From positions 124,001 to 188,000 of the forward strand of contig JBCDAV010000001.1 of assembly GCA_039184865.1 (NCBI GenBank): 64,000 nucleotides of DNA. The letters are read 5' to 3'. Shown one piece after another: positions 16,255 through 23,794 of the stretch. The stretch comes from Thermohalobaculum sp039184865 (GTDB lineage: Bacteria; Pseudomonadota; Alphaproteobacteria; Rhodobacterales; Rhodobacteraceae). Each line of letters opens with the position of its first letter. The stretch's first letter is position 1. The position numbers and the translations under genes are program-made. The notes beneath the pieces are model-generated. The model was not told where the DNA came from and made no database searches. It saw only the letters and a program-made list of their open reading frames with translations.

Positions 16255-16454
16255 GCGCCGAGCGGCCGGATCCCGCCCTGATCGGCGCACTGGTCGAGGC
16301 CTGGCGCGGCCTCGACTACACCGTCGAGGTGTTCGGCCTCGATCCCTCGAGCGCGCCGGAGATCGCCCGGCGTCACGTCGTCGCGATGCTCGATCGCATC
16401 GATCCCGAGATCCTTCGCCAACTGAGACGCAATCCACGATGGAGGCCCGAATGA
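16251..16454 (+). CDS. Small early phage protein, 67 aa
   Basis: Overlaps the previous gene by ATGA and the next by 4 bases. Sequence MSAERPDPALIGALVEAWRGLDYTVEVFGLD... is a short helical protein with no recognised family. Operon position and tight coupling are the main support. Confidence 0.55.
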   Translation: MSAERPDPALIGALVEAWRGLDYTVEVFGLDPSSAPEIARRHVVAMLDRIDPEILRQLRRNPRWRPE

Positions 16455-16798
16455 CGCTTACGGATGCGTTGCTGATCACCTGCCCGGCGTGCAACAGGGC
16501 AATCCTGCGCCCGCGTTGCGGCGTGCGCCCTTGCCCCGAATGCCTGGCGCCGATCGGCGTCGGCCGCGCGGACAATCGCTTTGTCATCATCGACCCGACC
16601 GCCGAGGATCTCACCCGCATGGTCAACCTTGAGGCCGCCGCGCCAGGCGTCACCGGATGGGAACTCGGCGAGGCGATCTATCCCGAGATCATGCCACGCC
16701 CCGCCGAGCCCGGTTTCTCGCCGCGCTTCTGGCCGGCCCTCGCGCTTTTCCTGGCATGCCCGAGCCTGATCGGCTGGCTTTTCTTTCTTCTGTCATGA
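16451..16798 (+). CDS. Early phage protein with zinc ribbon and C-terminal membrane segment
   Basis: 115-aa protein with CPACNRAILRPRCGVRPCPEC near the N-terminus (two CxxC knuckles, zinc-ribbon style) and one hydrophobic segment at the C-terminus (FWPALALFLACPSLIGWLFFLLS), so probably a tail-anchored membrane protein. GGAGG lies just before the ATG. Function unknown. Confidence 0.6.
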   Translation: MTLTDALLITCPACNRAILRPRCGVRPCPECLAPIGVGRADNRFVIIDPTAEDLTRMVNLEAAAPGVTGWELGEAIYPEIMPRPAEPGFSPRFWPALALFLACPSLIGWLFFLLS

Positions 16799-17124
16799 CC
16801 GGCCGGCGCGTCTATCGGGTCGAAATCGTCGCCGGCGTGCCGGCCATCTGTTATGGATCGGCGCAGGCGTTTACCACCGTCACGGGAATGATCGAGCGCA
16901 TCGATTACGATCCGGCCGCGCCCGATTGCGCCGAGATCGCCTTTCTCTCCGATCTCTTGAAGGCCGCGAGCGCGGCCGCTGCGCCGAGCTTTCGAGCCCT
17001 GCACGGCCGCGCGTTCGGCCACGCGCGATCGAAGCGACGCCGCGAATACTGCGAACACCTGGCACGGATTGCGAACCGCGCGCATGATTTCATGCTCGCC
17101 AAAACAGCACTGGAAAGCTCATGA
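16795..17124 (+). CDS. Small early phage protein, 109 aa
   Basis: Coupled by ATGA to the preceding gene and by 4 bases to the next. Mixed N-terminal strands (RRVYRVEIVAGVPAICYG) and a basic helical C-terminus (FGHARSKRRREYCEHLARIANRAHDF). No family recognised. Confidence 0.55.
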   Translation: MTGRRVYRVEIVAGVPAICYGSAQAFTTVTGMIERIDYDPAAPDCAEIAFLSDLLKAASAAAAPSFRALHGRAFGHARSKRRREYCEHLARIANRAHDFMLAKTALESS

Positions 17125-17465
17125 CCACTGCGCCCTTGACCCCCGCCGAACTGGCCGAAGTGAGGCGCCTGTCGAGCGATGAGGCGATCGCCTGGCTTGC
17201 CGAGCGCGGCGTGCACACCTCCCGCACCACGCTTGACAACATGCACCGCGCGGGCAAGCTGCGCCGTTATATTCAGGCCGGACGCGTGCGCATCGTCTAT
17301 CTGCCGGATGATCTGATCGCCGCGTTTTTCAAAGGGATCGACCAGCCATGCCCCTCAATCTCGAGCGCCGGCCAGGCCGGCCGACATGGTACATCCGAGG
17401 CACCCTCGCCGGGCGCAAGATACGCGAGAGCACAGGAGTTACTCGGAAAGCCGACGCCGAGCTGA
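17121..17465 (+). CDS. Excisionase-like / MerR-type HTH protein
   Basis: 114-aa protein directly upstream of, and overlapping by 118 bases, the integrase gene. The stretch DEAIAWLAERGVHTSRTTLDNMHRAGKLRRYIQAGRVRIVYLPDDLIAAF has the winged-helix arrangement of excisionase/HTH_17 proteins. The C-terminal tail, encoded over the integrase start, is low complexity. It would direct excision or regulate integrase. Confidence 0.6.
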   Translation: MTTAPLTPAELAEVRRLSSDEAIAWLAERGVHTSRTTLDNMHRAGKLRRYIQAGRVRIVYLPDDLIAAFFKGIDQPCPSISSAGQAGRHGTSEAPSPGARYARAQELLGKPTPS

Positions 17466-18406
17466 TCCGCGCGCAGCGCGAGCGCGAGATCCTCGACGAA
17501 ATCACGCTCGGCCGGCGCGCCACCTACACATTCGCCGACGCCGTGATCGCCTATCTCGAGGCCAATGGCGACCGGCGATTTCTCGATCGCATCCTCGCGC
17601 ATTTCGGGCCGGAGCGCCGGTTGCACACCATCACGAACGAAAGCGCGCACGCCGCTGCACGCGCGCTCTATCCCGACGCCGCCCCGGCAACGCAAAACCG
17701 CCAGGTGATCACGCCGATCTCGGCCGTCTACATGCGCGCGGCCCTCGACGACATCGTGCCGCCGCGCCGGTTTCGAAAGCTCGCGCAACCAAAAGGCCGG
17801 CGCACGCGATGGCTCGATCCGCTCGAGGCCGAGCGATTGCTCGAGGCCGCCGCACCGCATCTCTTGCCGATCCTGATGTTTCTGATCGGCACCGGCGCAC
17901 GGCCGAATGAGGCCTTGACCCTGACCCGCGACCGACTGCACCTCGAGGCCGGTCAAGCCTGGTTGACCGAGACGAAAACAGACCGCCCGCGCATGGTGCG
18001 GTTTCCCGCGCGCACGGCCGCCGTCCTCGAGGCCATGCCCGAACGCGAGATCCCCGAAGTTTTCGCAACACCGAAAGGTCGCGCTTACATCGTTTCCAAA
18101 CATCGCGGCGGCCAGATCTCGGCCGCGTTTCGCGCGGCTTGCGATCTCGCCGGCCTCGGCCGCGATGTCACGCCGTACACGCTGCGCCATACATGGGCGA
18201 CCTGGCACTCGGCCCAGACCGGCGATCTGGCCGAGCTGATGGATCTCGGCGGATGGTCAAAGGCCGACATGGCCTTGCACTATCGCAAGGCCGCGCCCGA
18301 TGACCTCGGCCCGCGCTTGTTCGATCTCGGCTGGAATTTCACCAAGGCCGCACGGCCGATCCAGGATCGCCGCGCCCGGCCGATGCGTCTGGCGACCACC
18401 ACCTGA
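17348..18406 (+). CDS. int: Tyrosine-type phage integrase
   Basis: 352-aa site-specific recombinase. The catalytic set is visible: Arg185 in GTGARPNEAL, Arg280 in the YTLRHTWAT box (the usual first His is Tyr277), Trp303 in GGWSKADMALHY and the nucleophile Tyr312. N-terminal ~150 residues form the arm/core-binding part. It would insert and excise the prophage. It is last in the rightward early operon, and a minus-strand terminator follows. It sits about 9.4 kb from the tRNA-Ser junction, unusually far for an integrase from its att site. Confidence 0.92.
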   Translation: MPLNLERRPGRPTWYIRGTLAGRKIRESTGVTRKADAELIRAQREREILDEITLGRRATYTFADAVIAYLEANGDRRFLDRILAHFGPERRLHTITNESAHAAARALYPDAAPATQNRQVITPISAVYMRAALDDIVPPRRFRKLAQPKGRRTRWLDPLEAERLLEAAAPHLLPILMFLIGTGARPNEALTLTRDRLHLEAGQAWLTETKTDRPRMVRFPARTAAVLEAMPEREIPEVFATPKGRAYIVSKHRGGQISAAFRAACDLAGLGRDVTPYTLRHTWATWHSAQTGDLAELMDLGGWSKADMALHYRKAAPDDLGPRLFDLGWNFTKAARPIQDRRARPMRLATTT

Positions 18407-18414
18407 CCAGGCAC

Positions 18415-18442
18415 AAAAAACCGGCGGCCCAACGGCCGCCGG
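18415..18442 (-). terminator. Rho-independent terminator for the leftward tail-fibre genes
   Basis: Perfect 9-bp stem CCGGCGGCC / GGCCGCCGG with a 4-base loop at 18421-18442, followed on the minus strand by six T (18420-18415). It ends transcription arriving from 18499-22195 before it reaches the opposing integrase gene. Confidence 0.8.
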
Positions 18443-18498
18443 CATCATGAATGCAGCAATCTAAGCGCAGCATGCCCGCGCGGATCCGTCAGATCCGG

Positions 18499-20673
18499 TC
18501 AAACGTCTGTAACGCTTCCATTCATCGTAAACGTTCCCTCGATGCCAGCGCCGCCATTCCAGTGCGCGGCGTCGCCCTCAATAAAGACATCTGGCGTAAC
18601 AGAGTTGATCACGCCGCCCGATGCGCTCAGCGTGTTTGATCTGAGCGCCGCGCGCACGCCGGCGTCACTAAGATCCAGAACGGCCGAGCTTGCGAACCAG
18701 ACCCGCAAGACTTGCGCGACAATCGCGTCACCGCCGGAGGCGTTGGCCCCGAATACTTGAGGCCCGTTGATCCCTGTAACCGTCGCCGCTTGTTCCGTCA
18801 CCGCCACATCATCGACATAGATCTGCACGTTATGGCCGGTTGCACCGATCGTCGTTTTCGATAGCGATATCGCGATTGTTATTTCCGCGTCGACGGCAAT
18901 CCCAAGCGACGCCAGGCTCGCTTGGGTAAACGACATCCCAGACCCAGCAAGCGCCAGATTGGAACCGTTGATAAAGGCCGCGATCCCGCCAGCGAATATA
19001 TCCGTTCCCGCCGCAATGTCCTCGATCACAAACCGCGCCGCGAGCGTCATCTGATCCAGGCCCGACCCACCGATCGCCGAGACGTAATCGCTCGCGCCAT
19101 CAAACTGGACATATTCGAGCGCCGCGCCTGCACCGTCTGTTGTGAAACCGTCGGCCGAGGCCAAGGTGATCTGCCCGTGCGCCGTGAAATGCGCAAAGTG
19201 CGTAAAATAGCTTGTGCTCGCGGTAAGGCCGCCCGCCGCGATGTTCTGGACACCTGTCGCCGTCACGTTCTGCCGGCCGCTCGCCGACGCGGCGGCGCCC
19301 GTGTGATCCTGTCCCGCCGCGATCTGCGCGCTTGTAGGTTGCGTCGCCGACGTCGTGACCACCCATTGCAGCCAGCCGCTATCGACTGTCGTCGAAACGG
19401 ACGCGGTTGCGGCCGTCGCACCGTTCGCGTCATCCGCGGCACCGGAGAGAACCGCCGAGGCAGATAGCGCCGTCACCCTAGCGTTGATCTGGCTGACCAC
19501 CGTTGCCTGATCGCTTACGCTCAGCACCAGGTCGGCGTTAGAGATCGCAGGTGCATCTGCACCATAGACAAACCGATACCAGATCGCGGCCGCAAGCCAG
19601 TAAAGCGTCGGCTCGCCGTGCGGCGCGCTGTCGTCAAACAGATCGCTTGAGGGAACAGCAGACATAGGCGCCTGCGCCAGCACGTTGGACATCACGCGCG
19701 CGACATCGATGTAACCGATCGTCAGCGCCGGGTTGTCCTCGCGAACGTGCAGGATCACGTCATCGTGCCACTGCGCATAAAGACCGCCGTTGTCGGCGTT
19801 CCATGCATCGCGCTCCGGCCCGGTCGGATCGGCAGGCGCCGACCAGTATAGATGACCCTGGATCCAGTGATTATAATAGTGATAGGCCGAGCCCGGCGCG
19901 TTCGTCTCATATCCGACGTAAAGGTTTGACGCAGCATCGACCGGCGACACGCCCTCGGCCCCAAGCTGGCCGACCGTGTCGGGATCCGACGCGTAAATGA
20001 AATTATGAACGTTCCCGATCACGATGTCGCTGAAACCGGCCGCCACAAATTCCGGCCAGGTGTTGAATGAATTTCCGTCTTTCTGATCGGCTTCGCCGAG
20101 AAATATCCCGAACGGATCCGGCGGCAAATACCGGCTATTTGCCACGTCGAACACACCGGCCGCCCATTCTTCCGAAACAAATCCAAACGTTCCGTTGAAC
20201 TGCCAGGCGTCGCCATCGGCATCGACAAACTGTTGCACCCAATACGGATAAGACGTGCGGTTCCACGTCGTGTTGTCCCATTCCGCATGAGCCGCGTGCA
20301 CGGTCAGTGAGTGACATGGCGAGTAGAAACTCCGAGCTGCGCCGAGCTCGACGTCGCCGGCGGCCTGGCCGGATCCCGCGGCCGCGCCATCGATCACCTG
20401 GTCGAGATCGACATCGCCGGCGGCCTGGCCGGATCCCGCAGCCGCGCCATCGATCACCTGGCCGGCGCCATCGGAAACCGCGCCGGCGGCCTCGCCGGAT
20501 CCTGCGGCCGCGCCATCGATCACCTGGTCGAGACCGAGATCGCCGGCGGCCTGGCCGGATCCCGCAGCCGCGCCCGCGACACTTTCCGGTTGCTCGGCAA
20601 AGAGGCCAGGCACGAAAACCGATTGTAGCCTGATCGTCTCATGCAAGACGACCGGAGCGAGCCGAACAGTCAA
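18499..20673 (-). CDS. Phage tail protein: SGNH-hydrolase-like domain plus LamG-like domain
   Basis: 724-aa protein, TTG start overlapping the previous stop (TTGA). Residues 34-111 are four copies of a 20-22 residue linker repeat (GAAAGSGQAAGD...QVID). Next comes an SGNH/GDSL-like region with a likely nucleophile at Ser122 (SPCHSLT) and the distal Asp/His box in SDLFDDSAPHGEPTLYWLAAAIWY. An Ala/Thr-rich fibronectin-like stretch follows, and a C-terminal concanavalin/LamG-like sandwich (YVQFDGASDYVSAIGGSG...). Probably a receptor-binding or surface-polysaccharide deacetylating tail fibre. Domain calls are from pattern. Confidence 0.65.
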   Translation of the reverse strand: MTVRLAPVVLHETIRLQSVFVPGLFAEQPESVAGAAAGSGQAAGDLGLDQVIDGAAAGSGEAAGAVSDGAGQVIDGAAAGSGQAAGDVDLDQVIDGAAAGSGQAAGDVELGAARSFYSPCHSLTVHAAHAEWDNTTWNRTSYPYWVQQFVDADGDAWQFNGTFGFVSEEWAAGVFDVANSRYLPPDPFGIFLGEADQKDGNSFNTWPEFVAAGFSDIVIGNVHNFIYASDPDTVGQLGAEGVSPVDAASNLYVGYETNAPGSAYHYYNHWIQGHLYWSAPADPTGPERDAWNADNGGLYAQWHDDVILHVREDNPALTIGYIDVARVMSNVLAQAPMSAVPSSDLFDDSAPHGEPTLYWLAAAIWYRFVYGADAPAISNADLVLSVSDQATVVSQINARVTALSASAVLSGAADDANGATAATASVSTTVDSGWLQWVVTTSATQPTSAQIAAGQDHTGAAASASGRQNVTATGVQNIAAGGLTASTSYFTHFAHFTAHGQITLASADGFTTDGAGAALEYVQFDGASDYVSAIGGSGLDQMTLAARFVIEDIAAGTDIFAGGIAAFINGSNLALAGSGMSFTQASLASLGIAVDAEITIAISLSKTTIGATGHNVQIYVDDVAVTEQAATVTGINGPQVFGANASGGDAIVAQVLRVWFASSAVLDLSDAGVRAALRSNTLSASGGVINSVTPDVFIEGDAAHWNGGAGIEGTFTMNGSVTDV
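20341..20574 (-). repeat. Four in-frame 60-66 bp repeats encoding a Gly/Ala linker
   Basis: Four direct repeats in the tail protein gene, each coding for GAAAGSG(Q/E)AAG followed by 4-6 variable residues and QVID (the last copy is partial). Base identity is high, with few third-position changes, so recent duplication or gene conversion is likely. Encodes a flexible spacer before the hydrolase domain. Confidence 0.8.
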
Positions 20674-21101
20674 TCGATCGACACCGTGAAAGCACCCCCG
20701 GCCGCGGACAGTGTGCCGGATGGCCAGGCCCGCGCCGTGCCGAGCGCGCTTTTCGCGATGCAGTTGCCGGCCGTTGGATCATCCCAGATCGAGAAATGCG
20801 TCACGGTCCCTTGATCGGCCGTTGCCGGCCCGAAGCTCAGCGCCGCGTCATTGCTCGCGCTCGAGCCCGTGACCGTGTATGTGCTGCCCTGGCGCGCGTA
20901 GCCATTGGCGGCCGCAAGCTCGGCCGTGGCGCACGTCTCGCCGGGATCGCCCGTGTGCAAAGCGACGTGATAGGTTCCCGACCCGAGCAGATCCTCGAGC
21001 GCGGCGTTTTCGCCATAGTCCGAGATATCGGCCGCGAGCGCCGGAGCACCGACCAGCAATAGCGCCGATGCAAACGTGATCAGAGTGCGTTGTTTGATCA
21101 T
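20670..21101 (-). CDS. Tail-fibre-like phage protein with an N-terminal signal peptide
   Basis: 143 aa. The body (LEDLLGSGTYHVALHTGDPGETCATAELAAANGYARQG ... FGPATADQGTVTHFSIWDD) matches a common phage structural/tail-fibre protein type, which normally starts directly with this domain. Here it is preceded by a clear Sec signal (MIKQRTLITFASALLLVGAPALAA). AAAGGAAA precedes ATG 21101. Either a secreted derivative of a tail protein or an odd start; the ribosome site supports the signal-containing form. Confidence 0.65.
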   Translation of the reverse strand: MIKQRTLITFASALLLVGAPALAADISDYGENAALEDLLGSGTYHVALHTGDPGETCATAELAAANGYARQGSTYTVTGSSASNDAALSFGPATADQGTVTHFSIWDDPTAGNCIAKSALGTARAWPSGTLSAAGGAFTVSID

Positions 21102-21177
21102 TTGGATTTCCTTTCCGATCCGAGAGATCACAGTGAATTGCGCCTTGCGACGCGATCAGCGCGTCACGCGCTGAATT

Positions 21178-21504
21178 TCAGAGACCCGCGACCCGCACGG
21201 ATCCGGCCAGGCCCGGCAACACGCGCCCGCCCGGCTCGATCAAAAACGCCGACCATTTCGGATCTGGCCCGAAACTGGCGATCTCGGCTTGCGTGAGCGT
21301 CAGGCGCAAGGTTGCGCCGTCGAGCTCGGCCGTCAGCGCGTGCTCGACGGCGTCGCGACCCGTCACCGTTGCCGCGACGTTGTATCCCGTGAGATCGGCC
21401 GGCGTCCCCGCCGCATCGGCCGTCAGATCAATCTCGAAAACCGGATCGGTTCTCGCCGTGACATAAAGATCGCGCGGGGCCGGCCAGCCGTCGACGTCAG
21501 CCAT
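21178..21504 (-). CDS. Hypothetical phage protein, 108 aa, beta-rich
   Basis: MADVDGWPAPRDLYVTARTDPVFEIDLTADAAGTPADLTGYNVAATV... resembles the short beta-sandwich proteins found next to phage tail-fibre genes (BppU-like N-terminal domains), but the match is weak. It overlaps the upstream 50-aa membrane protein gene by 8 bases and precedes the signal-peptide protein. Confidence 0.55.
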   Translation of the reverse strand: MADVDGWPAPRDLYVTARTDPVFEIDLTADAAGTPADLTGYNVAATVTGRDAVEHALTAELDGATLRLTLTQAEIASFGPDPKWSAFLIEPGGRVLPGLAGSVRVAGL

Positions 21505-21649
21505 CGCCAAGCACCGCGGCCGCGACCGTTTCAATCCAGACCTGGACGACATCGCCGCCAAAGAGCACGACCAGGCCGACAAGCAGGACAAATCCGCCCG
21601 CCGCAAAGAACGCGAGCCGGCGATCGCCAATGGTAAGCAGGTTTCGCAT
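21497..21649 (-). CDS. 50-aa single-span membrane protein (holin-like candidate)
   Basis: MRNLLTIGDRRLAFFAAGGFVLLVGLVVLFGGDVVQVWIETVAAAVLGDG: one long hydrophobic helix (residues ~13-32) and little else. AAAGGGAAA precedes the ATG. The size and single span fit a small holin or an inner-membrane lysis accessory, though no endolysin gene is visible nearby, so this is only a candidate. Confidence 0.5.
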   Translation of the reverse strand: MRNLLTIGDRRLAFFAAGGFVLLVGLVVLFGGDVVQVWIETVAAAVLGDG

Positions 21650-21695
21650 GATCAGTTTCCCTTTCGATGTGCCGGATCGCGCCGGCGCGCACGTC

Positions 21696-21968
21696 TCAGA
21701 CGTTCTCGATTGTCGCCACATCCTCGACCAAGCCAGGACGATCGGCCCCGACATGGCGCACACCGGCAAGCGCCAGGCGCGCGATCTCGGCAAAGATCTG
21801 AGCGAGCACGCGCTGATCGGCGGCGTCATCCTCGAGATCGACGGCAAGATCCTGGATCGCCTCACGGATGACCGAGACCGAGGCGTAAGCGACATCCGGC
21901 GCCGCGCCGAGCTCGGCCATCTGCCTTGCAAACGCGAGCACGCGCGCCTCGAATACCTCGCCGGTCAT
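21696..21968 (-). CDS. Small hypothetical phage protein, 90 aa
   Basis: Acidic, Ala-rich helical protein (MTGEVFEARVLAFARQMAELGAAPDVAYASVSVIREA...), coupled to the upstream gene by ATGA. No family recognised. Confidence 0.5.
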   Translation of the reverse strand: MTGEVFEARVLAFARQMAELGAAPDVAYASVSVIREAIQDLAVDLEDDAADQRVLAQIFAEIARLALAGVRHVGADRPGLVEDVATIENV

Positions 21969-22195
21969 CGGCCGCGGATCCTGACGCTGATATCGACTGA
22001 GAAATCGCCGCCGGCCTGGCCGAGATCGACGTCGATCCGCACGGCCGGATCCGGCACCCGGTCGATCTGGTCATCGCGCACCCGGTCGACCAGGCGCGCG
22101 GCCAGGCCGCCGGCCGGCCTCGGCAGATCTGCGCGATCGAACCGTCGACCAGCGCAATAGGCCGCACGCATGGCGCGCGGGACAGTGTTTCGCAT
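21965..22195 (-). CDS. Small hypothetical phage protein, 76 aa
   Basis: Basic Arg-rich protein (MRNTVPRAMRAAYCAGRRFDRADLPRP...). ATG 22195 follows TTGGAGA. The upstream in-frame TTG at 22210 is less likely. First gene of the leftward run ending at the 18415-18442 terminator. Confidence 0.5.
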   Translation of the reverse strand: MRNTVPRAMRAAYCAGRRFDRADLPRPAGGLAARLVDRVRDDQIDRVPDPAVRIDVDLGQAGGDFSVDISVRIRGR

Positions 22196-22243
22196 TTCGT
22201 TGATCTCCAATCGATCGACCGGGCGGGATGGCGCCGGACGTTC

Positions 22244-22373
22244 TCAGATCAGGGCATCGACCAGCGCGATGCGATCACCGATCCAACGCATGACGTTGAC
22301 TGCCATGCTGTTTCCGATCGCCTTGTAGCGCCGCCCTTCCGGCGCGCGAGCCTTGCCGCGCCAAGGGACCTAC
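22244..22373 (-). pseudogene. C-terminal remnant of a DNA cytosine methyltransferase
   Basis: Minus-strand frame coding VPWRGKARAPEGRRYKAIGNSM and on to AVNVMRWIGDRIALVDALI then TGA at 22244. The YKAIGNSMAVNVM stretch is the conserved C-terminal motif X of C5-cytosine methyltransferases. Immediately upstream the frame is closed by TAG, and an unrelated 48-aa gene takes over, so only about 40 codons survive. The body has been deleted. Confidence 0.75.
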
Positions 22374-22520
22374 TCATTTCGGCTCCTTTGTGCTGGCAAC
22401 ATCGCGCACAAACTCGTCACGCATTCTCTTTGCGAATGTTACGGCAGCGGCAATTTTTTCGTCGGTGACTTGCTTCTGACAATCCAGCGGGCTTGGCACA
22501 TTGCGCCAGTCAATCTGCAT
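22374..22520 (-). CDS. Small hypothetical protein, 48 aa
   Basis: ATG 22520 follows AGGGAGG at correct spacing; product MQIDWRNVPSPLDCQKQVTDEK... rich in charged helical residues (FAKRMRDEFVRDVAST). Its stop lies just upstream of the methyltransferase remnant. It resembles small early phage proteins. Strong ribosome site and ordinary codon use support translation; function unknown. Confidence 0.5.
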   Translation of the reverse strand: MQIDWRNVPSPLDCQKQVTDEKIAAAVTFAKRMRDEFVRDVASTKEPK

Positions 22521-22532
22521 CACCGGCCCTCC

Positions 22533-22919
22533 CTATTGTCTGGATGTCGGGCATTCCCCGTAATACTGCGAGGCTAAGATGCCGCCACCGAAAAGCGGAT
22601 GTCTCGAGTGCACGGCAAATCCTCGCTGGTTGATCGTGGTTATGTGTAGTGCGCCAGTGCCGAGCTTCTCCACAAAGGATATCCCGTCCCTGCCTACGAC
22701 AGCCTCGAGAGGACTAATGCCAACGTTTCCTTTGATGAAGGCATCGTGTGAAACTTCGTCGAAGTGGATGTCAAACTTGAACGGTTGTTCGTCGAACTCC
22801 AGCCCATCAATGGTGCTGTGCATATCAAATCGGCACTGGAACCTGAGTGCTTCTGCTGAAACCGAAGATTGGGCACTCACGAAAATCAAAGTCGCCAAAA
22901 GAGCGCGGTAACTTGCCAT
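22533..22919 (-). CDS. Secreted hypothetical protein, 128 aa
   Basis: Sec signal MASYRALLATLIFVSAQSSVSA, then a beta-rich domain (LRFQCRFDMHSTIDGLEFDEQPFKFDIHFDEV ... GALHITTINQRGFAVHSRHPLFGG). GAGGAG precedes ATG 22919, 2 bases after the nucleotidyltransferase stop, so the two are co-transcribed. No family recognised. Lower GC than the phage structural genes, consistent with acquired cargo. Confidence 0.6.
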   Translation of the reverse strand: MASYRALLATLIFVSAQSSVSAEALRFQCRFDMHSTIDGLEFDEQPFKFDIHFDEVSHDAFIKGNVGISPLEAVVGRDGISFVEKLGTGALHITTINQRGFAVHSRHPLFGGGILASQYYGECPTSRQ

Positions 22920-22921
22920 GC

Positions 22922-23254
22922 TCACTCCTCTTTGGCGTCGTCTGCGTAAATCAAACGACCGTCTCGCTCGACCCCAGGGCCAACGTATTGGAGGTCGGCG
23001 CCCTTATCGTACCACTCCAAATGGACATCGTGCGATAGGCGAAGATCGGGATCTTTCTTCTCTTCCCAGAACATCCAAACGGCGTAAGAGTTTTTCCGCC
23101 CTTCATCTGGCCACGTCCTAATCGCCAAGTCGATGTCGCTGTCAGGCCGATTGTCTCCTCGCGCTCGACTTCCGTACAACCAAACCTCTCGGATCTCAGG
23201 GTGCCTTGACGCCCATTCGACGATCCTAAGCCTGTCTTCTTCGGTGATTTCCAT
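22922..23254 (-). CDS. MNT-type nucleotidyltransferase domain protein
   Basis: 110-residue-class minimal nucleotidyltransferase of the DNA polymerase beta superfamily: VWLYGSRARGDNRPDSDIDLAI gives the Gly-Ser motif (28-29) and the metal-binding Asp40/Asp42. Such proteins usually act as MntA antitoxins that AMPylate a HEPN toxin. No HEPN gene (Rx4-6H) is seen beside it, so it is either an orphan or paired with the secreted protein downstream. ATG 23254 is chosen over 23275 by family length. Confidence 0.75.
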   Translation of the reverse strand: MEITEEDRLRIVEWASRHPEIREVWLYGSRARGDNRPDSDIDLAIRTWPDEGRKNSYAVWMFWEEKKDPDLRLSHDVHLEWYDKGADLQYVGPGVERDGRLIYADDAKEE

Positions 23255-23311
23255 AAGAGATAGTCTACTCTGCAACGTTACTTTGAACCCTTAGTGCTAT
23301 CAGCGATGCAA

Positions 23312-23794
23312 CTAGGATCCATTTGAGGTCTCCATTGTGTAGGAAGCCTCAGATGCGGCAGCATACCGGTCCATCTCAGCGTCATGTGCCTCGCGATCTT
23401 TCTCCATGCACACCGCCATGTGCGTGCGGTCAGCTTCAGACAGATCGGCGATCGGCTTCCACAACAACTTGTCGTGCTGGTGAGGGTCGCCACAATACCA
23501 GAGATATTCGGCATCGGCGTACGCCTCGAAGATGCCGCAGCCGTGCGCGGCGCGCTCGATGACCGCGAACACTGACCCATCACGCGGCGCAAAGTGTCCG
23601 CTGCGCCATCCGAGATCTGACAACCTTTCGTTGGCTCTACTACGCGCATTCAATGCGGAGTAGGTGTCCGGCATTTCTTCCGCAGACCTTTTTCTCGCAG
23701 CCTCGACACTCGCGCAAATCGCCCTTGCGGCATCCTCGGTCAGCGGCGTATGTGAGCCGTCAACGTGGGTCAGGTGGCCGTGATACTCAGTCAC
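23312..23794 (-). CDS. Hypothetical protein, 160 aa
   Basis: GTG 23794 overlaps the previous gene by 8 bases. The middle part (SGHFAPRDGSVFAVIERAAHGCGIFEAYADAEYLWYCGDPHQHDKLLWKPIADL) resembles short phage-encoded proteins of unknown role; the C-terminus is acidic and Met/Ala-rich. No enzyme motif seen. Coupled to the HTH-like protein upstream. Confidence 0.5.
   Translation of the reverse strand: MTEYHGHLTHVDGSHTPLTEDAARAICASVEAARKRSAEEMPDTYSALNARSRANERLSDLGWRSGHFAPRDGSVFAVIERAAHGCGIFEAYADAEYLWYCGDPHQHDKLLWKPIADLSEADRTHMAVCMEKDREAHDAEMDRYAAASEASYTMETSNGS

Noticed and set aside
20341..20574. Possible CRISPR array
   Set aside because: The repeats are contiguous, in frame and code for a Gly/Ala linker; there are no unique spacers and no cas genes.
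22249..22377. 43-codon frame starting at the ATGA after the 48-aa gene
   Set aside because: It has a ribosome-site-like sequence but reads the methyltransferase remnant in the wrong frame and yields Arg/Ser-rich nonsense; kept as part of the pseudogene region.
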